In this document: positions 43,127-53,225 of the stretch, piece after piece
Layout of the letters: each line of letters starts with the position of its first letter
How positions within the stretch are numbered: the stretch's first letter is position 1
Notes under the pieces: model-generated
Databases searched by the model: none
Seen by the model: only the letters and a program-made list of their open reading frames with translations
Told to the model about the DNA's origin: nothing
NCBI RefSeq assembly: GCF_009647655.1
Contig: NZ_WJFD01000001.1
Span: 1,302,001 to 1,366,000, forward strand
DNA from: Chitinophaga sp. SYP-B3965
GTDB taxonomy: Bacteria; Bacteroidota; Bacteroidia; Chitinophagales; Chitinophagaceae
Direction of reading: 5' to 3'
Length of the DNA stretch: 64,000 bases
Position numbers and translations under genes: made by a program

Positions 43127-43477
43127 TTAAACGTGACACAAAATATTAATGAGCTTGCCGAAAGGATCACGGACATAAAATCTTTTTACACCCCAGGGCT
43201 CCGTTACCGGGCCGTAATCGATCGCAAATCCGGCTTCCTTAGCCCGGCTTAATGTATCTTCGAAATCGTCCACTTCAATTGACAGGTCTGGTGTTAAGGT
43301 TCCGGAACCTCCTTGTGTAGCAAAGCTGATCTGCACGGCCATGTTTTCATTTTCTACTCCATACGTTGTGATCCAACCATGATCCATCAGGATTTCCAGG
43401 CCCAGTACCGTTTTATAAAAGGCCTCGGCTTTAGCGATGTTTTTGGTGTCAATATTTGCGACGATTCTTTTAACCAT
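43127..43477 (-). CDS. VOC-family (glyoxalase/bleomycin-resistance-like) protein
   Basis: A 116-residue protein that forms one VOC module pair. It has the A-E-A-F-Y-K-T-V-L-G-L-E motif near residue 17, a D-L-S-I-E-V-D strand near residue 65 and the terminal V-R-D-P-F-G-K-L-I-N-I motif. The family ranges from lyases to antibiotic-binding proteins, so no substrate is given. Its complete layout is a useful contrast to the broken VOC gene at 17634. Confidence 0.88.
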   Translation of the reverse strand: MVKRIVANIDTKNIAKAEAFYKTVLGLEILMDHGWITTYGVENENMAVQISFATQGGSGTLTPDLSIEVDDFEDTLSRAKEAGFAIDYGPVTEPWGVKRFYVRDPFGKLINILCHV

Positions 43478-43517
43478 ACACTAAAATAGGAAAGATTTGT
43501 AACCGGGGTATAATAAA

Positions 43518-43545
43518 AGAGGGCACCCTTCTCCAGATGCCCTCT
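43518..43545 (-). terminator. Terminator of the SusCD operon
   Basis: AGAGGGCA (43518-43525) and TGCCCTCT (43538-43545) pair across 12 bp; on the minus strand a T-rich stretch follows. Confidence 0.8.
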
Positions 43546-43553
43546 CCCATTCA

Positions 43554-44249
43554 TTAAATCACTATCCTCACAGCCTTCGCGTAATTCGGTTTCATTTCCG
43601 GCACATCTATTAATGCGCCTACCCGGAAGAAATACTCTTTACCTGGTTTAAGGGATGCATTGGCCGGGAGATCTATTTCCAGTCGGTATACAGTGTTAAT
43701 ATTTGTTGTGGTATTGATCTGTTGCTCTGCGGCTACAGTGCGGACGGGCTCTCCTACTATTGGTTCGGGATGTGCATAGAGACCGATCTTCTTCACTTTG
43801 CCCGCCACGGTTTGTTCCAGATTGAAAGTAGCCACCACTTTTGTGCCGATCTTTTGGATGGACACATTTTGGACGCGGATGTAGGGTTGTACTTTGAAAT
43901 CCAATTGGGTGCTGCCTTTTACCTGTATGCGTTGCATATCTATGGGCAGGCAGTTCCCTCTTACAGGTCTGATGTCGTAGGCGCCGCTGAAAACGAGATT
44001 GTTCCGGTAGGTACCATCGTTCTTGATAACCATGTATTGGCTTATTGGATTCTCGTATCCCTGCTCCAAAAATTCTATCTGCGTTCCATTGATGATATCC
44101 TGTTCTACTAATTCATTTGTTTTGATATCCAGTATGGAGCCGTACAGGGCTGAATCGGGCGCACCGTAGTTATCCAGTTTACTGCAGGAACTGGCCAGCA
44201 ACATGGAAACAGCCACAGCATATAATTGTATACGTTTCATGATGATCAT
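43554..44249 (-). CDS. DUF3823 lipoprotein of the SusCD operon
   Basis: A 231-residue lipoprotein (lipobox L-A-S-S-C near Cys 22) that fits DUF3823: an N-terminal beta-sandwich with L-Y-G-S-I-L-D near residue 36 and Y-D-I-R-P-V-R-G-N near residue 92, and a second all-beta domain. DUF3823 proteins are encoded with SusC/SusD and probably sit on the cell surface to help bind the substrate. The start may be ATG 44249 or 44240. It is the last gene of the operon. Confidence 0.88.
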   Translation of the reverse strand: MIIMKRIQLYAVAVSMLLASSCSKLDNYGAPDSALYGSILDIKTNELVEQDIINGTQIEFLEQGYENPISQYMVIKNDGTYRNNLVFSGAYDIRPVRGNCLPIDMQRIQVKGSTQLDFKVQPYIRVQNVSIQKIGTKVVATFNLEQTVAGKVKKIGLYAHPEPIVGEPVRTVAAEQQINTTTNINTVYRLEIDLPANASLKPGKEYFFRVGALIDVPEMKPNYAKAVRIVI

Positions 44250-44258
44250 ATTAAGCTA

Positions 44259-46163
44259 TTAATACTGAGGGTTCTGAACTAAACCATTAGCGGAAATTCC
44301 GGGAATGGATACATAATACCACTTGGGTAAAAATGTGATCTGAACTGTTTTTGAAGCGGTTTTGCGAATGAAGATATACTTGGCAGGTGTTACACGCAGA
44401 TCCAATACGGGTACCAGCGCACGGCGGGATGTATTGTTGAACACTGTGTGGAAATCCCTGCGACGCATCAGATCCCAATAGCGGTGATTTTCGAAGGCGA
44501 GTTCTACTGTTCTTTCTCTGAGCACAGAGCCGATGGTTAATGGAATATCTACGGTGTGGCCAGCTCTGCGGCGTAAGTCGTTTAAGGCTTTTGTGCCTTC
44601 TGCCTGTGAAGCGCCGCTTTCTGCTGCTGCTTCGGCAAAGTTTAACATCACTTCAGCATATCTGAATTCCATCCAGTCTGTGATGGCATTCCTTTCTACA
44701 GGAGGCATCAGGGCTGGTTGCATGAATTTCTTGTAGCTGAAACCGGAGCGTGTCATTTGGAGATTGGATGGATTGAAGCCTGAATAATCTGTCCAGTTGG
44801 CGGCGCCGAATGTGTAATATGTGGTGCCGTTCACTACGATGTTAGCATCGGTTTCAATTTTTGCTACGCCATCGGGTTGGATGTATCCACCTTGTATGAT
44901 GATGGTTTTTCCTTTCCAGGTAGTACCGGGGAGTACAGCGGTACCCCATAAGCGGGCATCTTTATCTTTGAAGATATCATTAGGGCCATCGAAGCGCAGG
45001 TATGTTCTGGATGCATCGTAACCGTTGTAATTATTTACATCACCATCTGTTGTAGTTACGATGGGGTGTGCTTCACCAGGTGTGCTGTAGTTTTCATATT
45101 GATCTACAAATTCCAGCGATGGATTCATACGACCCGGATTAGCCCATCCGTTGGAGGTTTGGTTGGGTTGGTACCAGAGGTCATAGTTGTGGCCCTCTCC
45201 TACTTTGGCGTATCCTTTTATGAAGATCGGTTCTACGGCTGTACCTGATTCTGCTGCATTAGGGTCCTGGAATAAAGTGGTGTAGTTGTTGGCGGCTTCT
45301 TCTCTGCTGGCTGGTGTTGGTTTGTATAAACCATACTTTCCGGAGTTCATGATGGCTGCTGCTGCTTTGATACATTCATCATAATACCTGTTTGCTTCTG
45401 CGGCAGGAATACCTACCAAACCTTTGTCTACAGCTTCGCCGGAAAGTGGTGCTTTGTTCCAGTGTTTCGCAATAGAAGCTGCGTATAATGCTGCGCGTGA
45501 TTTTAATGCATATGCAGCCCATTTTGTGGCCCTGCGTTTATCATCTCCGCTTCTTACATCAGGCAGGGATTCTACGGCTTTATCACATTCGCTGAGTACA
45601 AAATCCCAGGTGTCTTTTTCTGTGCTTCTGGGTACTTTTAACTCGTCTACATTGTTGCTGTATTTCTGTGCTGTTTTGATGATGGGAAGACCGCCATATC
45701 TTTTAGCTAAGCCAAAATAGGCGAAGGCACGGATGAAGGAACATTCGCTCATGATCATCTTCCTGTTGTCTTCTGTCATTGATAATTCAGGGAGCAGATC
45801 TATCAGGAGATTTACGTCGCGGATCAGTTTGTAGCCTGGTTCCCACCAGCTGGTGCCGCCGTCTGCGAGTTTAACATCCCATTGGGAGTGAATGGATTCA
45901 TCGGTGAGGAAAGCGGTGGTTACTACGGATGGGGCCATCCATTCTACATAAGACCATCCCCTGTCGTAGAACCGGAAATCTTCTATGGGTAATTGTCCGT
46001 ATAAATTCGCCATATACACTCTTGTTCCAACAAGAGGATCTGCGAACAGCGCTTTGCTGTCCAGCTTATCTGTAGGGCGCCTGTCCAGGAAGTTTTTCTT
46101 ACAGCCGGCGGAGAGTATCAGCACCGTGCATAATAGTAATATCTTTCTCATGAGTTGAAGCAT
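44259..46163 (-). CDS. SusD/RagB-family substrate-binding lipoprotein
   Basis: A 634-residue surface lipoprotein (lipobox L-S-A-G-C, Cys 21) that closes the SusC barrel and captures the nutrient. Typical features are the F-L-D-R-R-P-T-D motif after the Cys, TPR-like helices (about 95-230) and the C-terminal L-N-D-L-R-R-R-A-G near residue 540, then R-E-R-T-V-E-L-A-F-E-N-H-R-Y-W-D-L-M-R. The ATG overlaps the SusC stop (TAATG), so the pair is made in equal amounts. Confidence 0.95.
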   Translation of the reverse strand: MLQLMRKILLLCTVLILSAGCKKNFLDRRPTDKLDSKALFADPLVGTRVYMANLYGQLPIEDFRFYDRGWSYVEWMAPSVVTTAFLTDESIHSQWDVKLADGGTSWWEPGYKLIRDVNLLIDLLPELSMTEDNRKMIMSECSFIRAFAYFGLAKRYGGLPIIKTAQKYSNNVDELKVPRSTEKDTWDFVLSECDKAVESLPDVRSGDDKRRATKWAAYALKSRAALYAASIAKHWNKAPLSGEAVDKGLVGIPAAEANRYYDECIKAAAAIMNSGKYGLYKPTPASREEAANNYTTLFQDPNAAESGTAVEPIFIKGYAKVGEGHNYDLWYQPNQTSNGWANPGRMNPSLEFVDQYENYSTPGEAHPIVTTTDGDVNNYNGYDASRTYLRFDGPNDIFKDKDARLWGTAVLPGTTWKGKTIIIQGGYIQPDGVAKIETDANIVVNGTTYYTFGAANWTDYSGFNPSNLQMTRSGFSYKKFMQPALMPPVERNAITDWMEFRYAEVMLNFAEAAAESGASQAEGTKALNDLRRRAGHTVDIPLTIGSVLRERTVELAFENHRYWDLMRRRDFHTVFNNTSRRALVPVLDLRVTPAKYIFIRKTASKTVQITFLPKWYYVSIPGISANGLVQNPQY

Positions 46164-49100
46164 TAAAAGGTGACGTTTAAACCCAGGTTATAACTTTTGG
46201 TGAGCGGGTAAGTATAACCGCCGCTGTAATCGCCTTCAATTTTCTCCGGATCAAATTGTCTTACAAATGAATCGGCAATGGTGAAGAGGTTGTGTGCATT
46301 TACATAGATCCGGATATTCTTTATGCCGGTCCTTTTGATGAATGCAGAATGAATGGTGTAACCGAGCATAATACTTTTGAGACGGAAGTAAGAGGCATCT
46401 TTTCTCCATATATCACTTTCAAGACCCATAGCGCCTCTGTTTGCATCGAAACGGGTGGCAGGCCATTTTCCGGCTATCCATGGACTGTTAGGATCATAAG
46501 GATCTGCCTGGTGCCATCTGTCGTAAAAGAATTCGGGGGAGTTACCATTAAAGTTGAAAGGTCCGGCATAGGTTTGACCAAACCGTACGGTGTAATCACC
46601 GGCGCCCTGCATCACCATGTTGAGATCAAATCCTTTCCAGGATGCATCTAAAACAAGGCCGTAATAATATTTAGGCTGATCGTTGCGGAAGAGTGGTAAC
46701 TGGTCCTGGTCATTGATGATGCCATCGCCATTTACATCATTGTAACGGAAATCTCCGGGCAGTTCTTTGGTGTTACCTAAGTTGCCATCCTGTACCGGTG
46801 CAAAATATATTTCTTCCTGGTTCTGGAATTGGCCATTCACCTGGTATCCCCAACGGATATCCGTCCAGCGGTTACCTGTTCCGTTTTTCCATCTTTCCAT
46901 GCTGCTTCTGAAAGGACCGCGTTCCACATACATCTGCATGGTCCTGGAGAAACTCAGGTTACCTTTGATGCTGTAAGAGAAATCACGCAGTTTTTGCTGA
47001 TGGCCGATGGAGATGTCAAATCCCTGTACCCTGTCGCTATTGAGGTTTTCCTGTGGTAGTGCACCACCAAAAGTATTGGGGAGGGATACGCTGCGGTATG
47101 CAAGCAGGCCTGTGCGATCTCTTTGAAAGAGGTCTCCTTCAAAGGTTAGTTTTCCCTGGAAAAGTCCTACGTCCAAACCGATGTTAGCGATGTTGGCTAC
47201 GTACCAGGTGAGGGCTTCATTTACAATGGGAGGTGAAGCTACACCATTCAGGCTGGTACCGTTTACGAATTCATAAGATGCGCCGCCTGAAGTGGAGAAA
47301 CCCTGAATGTATTGGAAAGCATTGGCTGCATTGTCCTGCCCTACTGTTCCGTAAGATCCTCTCACTTTAAGATAAGAAATGAGGGGTACTTTGTTCTTCA
47401 GGAAGTTTTCTTCTGAAACGATCCATCCACCGGATACTACCGGAAAGAATCCCCATCTGTTGGAAGGGCTGTAACGGTAGGAGCCATCGTATCTGCCTGC
47501 AAATTCAAGCAGGTACTTGCTCTTGTAGTTATAGGTGATACGGCCGAGGTACGATTTATTGGCAGCTTCGCCTTCATTTCCTCTTGTTTCCTGTACGTTG
47601 TTGCTGGCCTGATCTATCTGATCATTTGTATAAAAACTATATTGGCGGGACAAATAGGAATACCTGCTTTTGCTTTCTGTTTGCTCATATACCAGTGTTG
47701 CACCGATGTTATGATCTTTTGCTATGGTGGTATTGTAGAAGATCTGCCCCTGGATGTTTACCCGATTCCTGTCTGTGTTGGTGTTGGAAATTTTAGCAGG
47801 ATTGTTCTTATCGAACGCTACGTATGTTTCAGTTGTAGGATCGTACTTATATACCTTGTAGCTTTTCACCAGGCTTTTGATGAGTTCATCATTACTATCG
47901 TAGGATGCCATTCCTTTTACACGCAAACCTTTCAGAAATGGAGCAGTGTAGGTTAACGCGATAGTGGATTGAAAGGCTTTATTCTTTGTTTCATTATAAC
48001 CGGTATAATCTCTGTCTGACAGGAAAACGGGGTTATCCAATGGAAGGATCATGTTAGGATATGCAGGATTGTTGTTGGCATATACACTTTCCGTTGGCAG
48101 AGAGGTACGTGTTTGCTTAAAGATGGTAAAGAAATCTGTGCCGGGTTTATTCCGTGTGTCTGATAAACCGGATAAGTTAATATCTGCGGTCAGGTCTTTT
48201 GTGAGCTGGGCGGTGATATTGGAGCGGAAGGTGTATTTCTTATAATCCATATCTCCTGACTTCAGCAAACCCTCATCATTCTGCAAGCCGAAGCTGAGGT
48301 AATAGGAAACGGATTCATTTCCTCCCTGTGCAGAAATGTTGTGCATGGATTGTGTGGAATATTTTCTGAAAGTTTCATCGTACCAGTCAGTAGAGCCATA
48401 TCCGGGCAGGCCTAACTGGTATTTCTCCAGTTCTTCTTTGGAGATGATGGGATTTCCGCCGCCGTTAATGTTGGCTTCGTTCATCATTTCCATGTGTTGT
48501 GCGGCGCTGGTCATTTTAGGCATGCTCGTAGGAACCTGGAAACCGGTAACATGGCTGTAGGTAAATTTAGCTTTCCCTGAAGTACCTTTTTTTGTGGTAA
48601 CGATCACTACGCCGTTAGCAGCATTTAAGCCGTAAATGGCGGCAGAACCATCTTTCAGGATGGAAATGCTTTCTATGTCTTCCGGATTGAGCTTTTGGAA
48701 TTCAGTGGCACCATCGCGGGTGATACCGTCAATTACGTACAGGGGTGTTCCAAAACCACGGATATTGATCATGGTGTTGAAATCTCCCGGTTCGCCGGTA
48801 TTCTGCCTGATCTGCAAACCGGGCATTTTGCCCTGAAGGCTTTGCGCAAGGCTGGAATGTGTGGTGGTTTGAATTTCATCTGCTACCAGGTTGGAAATGG
48901 CACCGGTTAATGTGGCTTTCTTTTGTGCACCATAACCTACTACTACCAATTCATTCAAACCGGAGCGGGATGCGCTCAGGCGGATGTTCAGTTTCTGCTG
49001 GCCGGTGTACAGGATTTCCTGCTTGTTGTAACCTAGGTAGGAAATGAGCAAGATAGATCCTTCAGAAACGGTTAGTTTGAAATAACCGTTTTCGTCTGTC

Positions 49101-49609
49101 ACTGTTCCTACTGCGGTACCTTTTACCTGGATGGTTACGCCCTGTAAAGGTGTTCCCTTTGCAGAATCGCTGATGTTACCGGATATTTCGGCAAAAAGAA
49201 CGGAGGGAAGAGAAAAGATCCCGGCCTTCCTTTCCACGATGATCGTTTTATTGGCGATCGCGTATTTCAGGGGCTGGTCTTTGAAACAATGCTCCAGTAC
49301 GTCTTCCAGGGAAGCGTCTTTTACATTGATATCAATGTTGCGGGTATCCTTCAGTTGTTCCAGTGTGCACAGGAAATGGTATCCTGTTTGTTTCTGGATG
49401 GTCCTGAAAACCTTTTCGAGCGATAAGTTATGTTGCGAAATGGTGACTTTCTGGGAATACACTTTGGCATTCACCTGCAGCACAAAAAGCAACATATAAA
49501 AAGCGGCTAGCTTCATTATTCTGATAAGGTGGTTAAAAAATCGGGAAAAGCCGATACCGTTATATACAGGCTGGTCACTTCCCCTTTTTCCGGGAAAAAA
49601 TAAATGCAT
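46163..49609 (-). CDS. SusC/RagA TonB-linked outer-membrane receptor with STN signalling domain
   Basis: A 1148-residue receptor. After the signal sequence (hydrophobic region near residues 33-47) comes an STN (secretin/TonB N-terminal) domain (about 55-125), which in FecA-type receptors contacts a FecR anti-sigma factor. A CarboxypepD-reg-like domain follows (about 140-220), then the plug with N-I-R-G-F-G and Y-V-I-D-G near residue 295, and the barrel up to the terminal L-N-V-T-F. The ATG at 49609 is preferred; ORF starts at 49666 and 49516 are alternatives. FecI/FecR genes directly upstream fit ligand-induced control. Confidence 0.94.
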   Translation of the reverse strand: MHLFFPGKRGSDQPVYNGIGFSRFFNHLIRIMKLAAFYMLLFVLQVNAKVYSQKVTISQHNLSLEKVFRTIQKQTGYHFLCTLEQLKDTRNIDINVKDASLEDVLEHCFKDQPLKYAIANKTIIVERKAGIFSLPSVLFAEISGNISDSAKGTPLQGVTIQVKGTAVGTVTDENGYFKLTVSEGSILLISYLGYNKQEILYTGQQKLNIRLSASRSGLNELVVVGYGAQKKATLTGAISNLVADEIQTTTHSSLAQSLQGKMPGLQIRQNTGEPGDFNTMINIRGFGTPLYVIDGITRDGATEFQKLNPEDIESISILKDGSAAIYGLNAANGVVIVTTKKGTSGKAKFTYSHVTGFQVPTSMPKMTSAAQHMEMMNEANINGGGNPIISKEELEKYQLGLPGYGSTDWYDETFRKYSTQSMHNISAQGGNESVSYYLSFGLQNDEGLLKSGDMDYKKYTFRSNITAQLTKDLTADINLSGLSDTRNKPGTDFFTIFKQTRTSLPTESVYANNNPAYPNMILPLDNPVFLSDRDYTGYNETKNKAFQSTIALTYTAPFLKGLRVKGMASYDSNDELIKSLVKSYKVYKYDPTTETYVAFDKNNPAKISNTNTDRNRVNIQGQIFYNTTIAKDHNIGATLVYEQTESKSRYSYLSRQYSFYTNDQIDQASNNVQETRGNEGEAANKSYLGRITYNYKSKYLLEFAGRYDGSYRYSPSNRWGFFPVVSGGWIVSEENFLKNKVPLISYLKVRGSYGTVGQDNAANAFQYIQGFSTSGGASYEFVNGTSLNGVASPPIVNEALTWYVANIANIGLDVGLFQGKLTFEGDLFQRDRTGLLAYRSVSLPNTFGGALPQENLNSDRVQGFDISIGHQQKLRDFSYSIKGNLSFSRTMQMYVERGPFRSSMERWKNGTGNRWTDIRWGYQVNGQFQNQEEIYFAPVQDGNLGNTKELPGDFRYNDVNGDGIINDQDQLPLFRNDQPKYYYGLVLDASWKGFDLNMVMQGAGDYTVRFGQTYAGPFNFNGNSPEFFYDRWHQADPYDPNSPWIAGKWPATRFDANRGAMGLESDIWRKDASYFRLKSIMLGYTIHSAFIKRTGIKNIRIYVNAHNLFTIADSFVRQFDPEKIEGDYSGGYTYPLTKSYNLGLNVTF

Positions 49610-49745
49610 ACCTTTGGCATGTTTGGGTGAGAAATCAATTGTTGAACGCGATTGAAAAAACAACAACCCGGACCTTGCCGGCTGCGCTGCAAACGCTTCC
49701 GGCTTTTTTATGGGTTGGTGTACCTTTTAAGGACCCATATTTTCG

Positions 49746-50915
49746 TTATTTAGAGCGTACGGTTACCTGGTTATTTTTACTGGTGAATTTTACGGCGCCG
49801 GTCATTTCCAGCATCTTAAATACTTCTGATGCATTCACATTCCGGGAGATGGTGCCCATAAAGTGGGATGAAATGGGCGCGGCAATTTGCACATCAATGT
49901 CATACCACCTTGCCAACTGGCGCATAACGGAGTGGATATCTTCTCCTGTAAATTCAAAGATGCCATTCTTCCATGCGGTAGCCTGCTGCACATCTGCATC
50001 CTTTACGATGGCTATGCCTGGTTTTCCTGTTGTTACCTGTGCCTGCTGGCCTGGTTGCAGTAATGCACTTGCGGCATCGCTGCTTACTTTTACAGATCCT
50101 TCCAGCAGGGTGGTTTTGAGCATATCTTCATCCTTATAGGCCATTACATTAAAGTGTGTGCCCAGTACTTCTATCTCAACATTCTTTGTGGTAACACGGA
50201 AGGGCTGTTGTTTATCTTTTGCTACTTCGAAATAAGCTTCTCCGATCAATTCCACTACCCTGTTTGGCCGGCCTTTGAAGGTGGCGGGGAAACGTAATGA
50301 TGAAGCAGCATTCAGCCATACTTTACTTCCATCTGCGAGTGTTACCTGGTATTGTCCGCCACGGGGTGTTATGATGGTATTATATAAGTTACTTTCGTCT
50401 GTAGCTGCATCTGCCTGGTAAGCGAGTTTGCCGGAATCCAGTTTGATGATATTGATATTGCCCTGTTGCGCCAGTGTACCATTCGCAGTACTGTCCAGCG
50501 GGATGATGGTTCCGTCTGCCAATTGCAATACTGCTTTGTTGGTTCCGGGAAGGATCACGGGAGTCTGCGCCATTTGTGGTGGTGCTGCAACTGGTCTTGT
50601 AAACTGATAAACGGTCACGCTGATGATGATCAGGATGCTGGCTGCTGCGGCATACCATGCCTTCATCTTAATGGGCTTCCTTCCTTTAATGGCCGTCCAT
50701 ACTTTCTCATTTTCCCATACGTCTTCATCACCCAATTGATCCAGGGATTCCAGTCCTTCTTCTAAAAAAAGATCATCTGTACAACGCCGGAAAAGTAACG
50801 CGTTCCTATCTGAAGCGGCTATCCAATACTGCAATTCAGCCTTCTCCTCTTCTGTTAATTCCTGGCGGAGATGCTTTAATATGAGCGCAACTATTTTTTG
50901 ATTTTCTATTTCCAT
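49746..50915 (-). CDS. FecR-family anti-sigma factor
   Basis: A 389-residue protein. A cytoplasmic N-terminal part of about 85 residues binds the sigma factor; one membrane helix (about 88-106) follows, then the periplasmic FecR domain (about 175-270, with T-P-R-G-G-Q-Y and L-P-D-G-S-x-V-W-L-N-A-A-S motifs) and the C-terminal STN-like DUF4974 domain (about 315-385, with R-W-Y-D-I-D-V). It passes the signal from the STN domain of the receptor to the sigma factor encoded 72 bp upstream. Confidence 0.95.
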   Translation of the reverse strand: MEIENQKIVALILKHLRQELTEEEKAELQYWIAASDRNALLFRRCTDDLFLEEGLESLDQLGDEDVWENEKVWTAIKGRKPIKMKAWYAAAASILIIISVTVYQFTRPVAAPPQMAQTPVILPGTNKAVLQLADGTIIPLDSTANGTLAQQGNINIIKLDSGKLAYQADAATDESNLYNTIITPRGGQYQVTLADGSKVWLNAASSLRFPATFKGRPNRVVELIGEAYFEVAKDKQQPFRVTTKNVEIEVLGTHFNVMAYKDEDMLKTTLLEGSVKVSSDAASALLQPGQQAQVTTGKPGIAIVKDADVQQATAWKNGIFEFTGEDIHSVMRQLARWYDIDVQIAAPISSHFMGTISRNVNASEVFKMLEMTGAVKFTSKNNQVTVRSK

Positions 50916-50987
50916 GAAGCGTGTTTCCGGATCTGTTATATATAGAACGAACCGGTTGCAGATTTAACCAAAGAAGAATAAAAATAA

Positions 50988-51584
50988 TTATGCAGGCATT
51001 GCTGCATCAGGGAGGTAACATATGATGGATAACAGTACGTAATAAGCAGGCAGGTTCTTCTTGAACAGTGCCGTACGTAATAGCTGCAGCGCTCTGGTTT
51101 TTTGATTAAGGACTGTTTGCGGGTGAATACCCATCAGCGCGGCGATTTCGGCAGTGGTTTTCCTGTTAAAGAACAACAGTTTAAAAACCTGTCCGCATTG
51201 TGGTGGAAGCTTTTTGATCTCTTTATATAATTCATGCAATACTTCTGCCTGAATACGGTGTTCATTGATCATCAGCTCTCCTTCTTCAGATAAGTAGAGG
51301 ATCTCGCTGTGAGAAAGATCATGCCGTTGTTTCGCCCTTAAATAATCAATGCTGGCGTGGCGCACCGCCACATAAAGGAAAGACCTGATCTTTGTTACAT
51401 CTTCAAAATCTTCTCTTTTCTCCCATAACCTGATCATGACCTCAGATACTATATCCTGTGATTCTGCATGGTTGTTGGTAAGACTGAAAGCGAAATAAAG
51501 CAGTGGCTTATTGAACAGCTTGTATATGTAATTAAAGGCGCCCGTTTTCCCCCTGTTAAAATTGGCAATTTTAAAATCTTCCAT
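50988..51584 (-). CDS. ECF sigma factor, FecI-like
   Basis: A 198-residue RNA polymerase sigma factor with region 2 (about residues 12-80, with A-E-S-Q-D-I-V-S-E-V-M-I-R-L-W) and region 4 (about 130-180, with L-P-P-Q-C-G-Q-V-F and the helix-turn-helix T-A-E-I-A-A-L-M-G-I-H). It is expected to direct transcription of the downstream fecR, susC, susD and DUF3823 genes when the receptor is loaded. A C-terminal hydrophobic tail (about 180-195) is unusual but also seen in relatives. Confidence 0.95.
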   Translation of the reverse strand: MEDFKIANFNRGKTGAFNYIYKLFNKPLLYFAFSLTNNHAESQDIVSEVMIRLWEKREDFEDVTKIRSFLYVAVRHASIDYLRAKQRHDLSHSEILYLSEEGELMINEHRIQAEVLHELYKEIKKLPPQCGQVFKLLFFNRKTTAEIAALMGIHPQTVLNQKTRALQLLRTALFKKNLPAYYVLLSIICYLPDAAMPA

Positions 51585-51664
51585 GTTCCCGTGTATAAGG
51601 TTGCCGTTGTAAAACTATTAAAAAGAATCAATGGCGTTATGTTAAGAAACCTTTAAGAAACAAG

Positions 51665-51699
51665 ACCATGAAAGCTGATGGATGTACAGCTTTCATGGT
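51665..51699 (-). terminator. Hairpin after the alkaline phosphatase gene
   Basis: ACCATGAAAGCTG (51665-51677) and CAGCTTTCATGGT (51687-51699) form a perfect 13-bp stem. The T-tract on the minus strand is weak, so termination may be incomplete. Confidence 0.7.
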
Positions 51700-51705
51700 T
51701 TCACT

Positions 51706-53094
51706 CTATCCTTTCTTTACGCCGGTGGCTTCCAGCATGAGATTATGTAAGGCAGTATTTTTCATGAACGGCTGCAACATTTCACTGCCAGGCCCCATCA
51801 TGGTTAATTCCACGTGATCTCCGGAATGGCCCATAGAGCCCCAGCTCACTGTAGTGTAACGGTTCAGTAGTACTCCCAGTTCTTTGAAGGGCAGCTTACG
51901 GTTGTTGTACAAACCTTCTTCATTCAGATTGGTATAATGGCTCAGCAGGGCTTGTGCTTCCTCTGGTGTAACGGTGAAGCCGAATGCAGCTTCTACCCTT
52001 TCTCTCACCTGTGCTGTTGTAAATCCTTTATCGATGCCGTTCAGTAACCAGTCGTTGCTGTGTTTAAAGTGTTGGATGCTGTCGAATTTTTTGTCGTTCG
52101 GGCTTCCGTCGAAGATGCCTGGGTTGGCATTACCATGGTCTGTTGTGATAATGACAAGAGTGTTCTTATCCTTTTCTGCGAATTCAATTGCTACTTTTAT
52201 CGCTTCGTCAAAAGCGATCTGATCATATATCAATCCACCTACATCGTTGGAATGTGCTGCCCAGTCTACTTTCCCGCCCTCTACCTGTAACACGAAACCT
52301 TTCTTGTTGTTATTCATTTGTTCAATGGCAGACTTCGTCATTTCTGCGAGTGAAGGAATGCTGCTGCTAACGGCATCTATGCTGAAGGGCAACGCATCCT
52401 CATGAAATACGGCCATCATAGGTTTGCTTGCGTTGGCCTGTTGCATTTCCTGTTTTGTGCGCACTACATTGAAACCAGCTTGTGCATATTTGGCAAAGAG
52501 GTCCTGTTTATCTTTCCTGGTATTGGCGCTGAAAAATTCTGTGCCCCCTCCCATCATAACATCAAACCTGAGCGACAGGTATTGTTCTGCAATTTCCGGT
52601 TGTGAGCCGCGGTTGGCATTGTTTACACAAAAACCTGCCGGTGTTGCGTGTGTGATGGGAACGGTTGTTACGCAACCTACAGATTTGCCGGCTGCTTTGA
52701 ATTTTTGCAGGATGGGTGTGTTGAAAGAACCATCGGCATTAACATTCAGCATACCATTTGGTACACGTACACCTCCGCCCCATGCAGAACTGGCGGCAGC
52801 AGAATCAGTTACTAATGCATCGGCAGATGCTGTATCCATTAACGCTCTCTTTGCTTTTCCTTCTTCATACAATTTTATCCAGCTGCTGGAACGGCCTTCT
52901 TTTCTGTGCAGCAGCATATTAGCCATGGATAATGTACCAATGCTCATGCCATCACTTACCAGGAAGATAATGTTCCTGGCAGTTGTGCCATCCCATTGCT
53001 TTTGCTTATCAGTTGCAAACAGATCAAGCGGGGATAATATGGAAGATGCCAGCGCGGCTAATGATGAGTGTTGTAGAAATTGTCTTCTTTTCAT
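51706..53094 (-). CDS. Alkaline phosphatase, Tat-exported
   Basis: A 462-residue alkaline phosphatase. The N-terminus M-K-R-R-Q-F-L-Q followed by a hydrophobic stretch is a twin-arginine signal. The catalytic part contains V-S-D-G-M-S near residue 46, the active-site V-T-D-S-A-A-A-S motif near residue 95, and metal ligands in T-T-D-H-G-N near residue 293 and G-H-S-G-D-H-V near residue 425. It releases phosphate from many esters in the periplasm. It is divergent from the CehA/McbA gene and next to the SusCD operon. Confidence 0.94.
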   Translation of the reverse strand: MKRRQFLQHSSLAALASSILSPLDLFATDKQKQWDGTTARNIIFLVSDGMSIGTLSMANMLLHRKEGRSSSWIKLYEEGKAKRALMDTASADALVTDSAAASSAWGGGVRVPNGMLNVNADGSFNTPILQKFKAAGKSVGCVTTVPITHATPAGFCVNNANRGSQPEIAEQYLSLRFDVMMGGGTEFFSANTRKDKQDLFAKYAQAGFNVVRTKQEMQQANASKPMMAVFHEDALPFSIDAVSSSIPSLAEMTKSAIEQMNNNKKGFVLQVEGGKVDWAAHSNDVGGLIYDQIAFDEAIKVAIEFAEKDKNTLVIITTDHGNANPGIFDGSPNDKKFDSIQHFKHSNDWLLNGIDKGFTTAQVRERVEAAFGFTVTPEEAQALLSHYTNLNEEGLYNNRKLPFKELGVLLNRYTTVSWGSMGHSGDHVELTMMGPGSEMLQPFMKNTALHNLMLEATGVKKG

Positions 53095-53225
53095 TGGATA
53101 AAGATGATCATGTTAGTGCGAATGTGGAAGGATTCCTGTATTAAGGATTTATTATCAAAATATTTTCTCTTGGTGGATTAGTTAAACGCTTTGTGTGTTC
53201 GTTCTATATAAAAACAGCACACCGT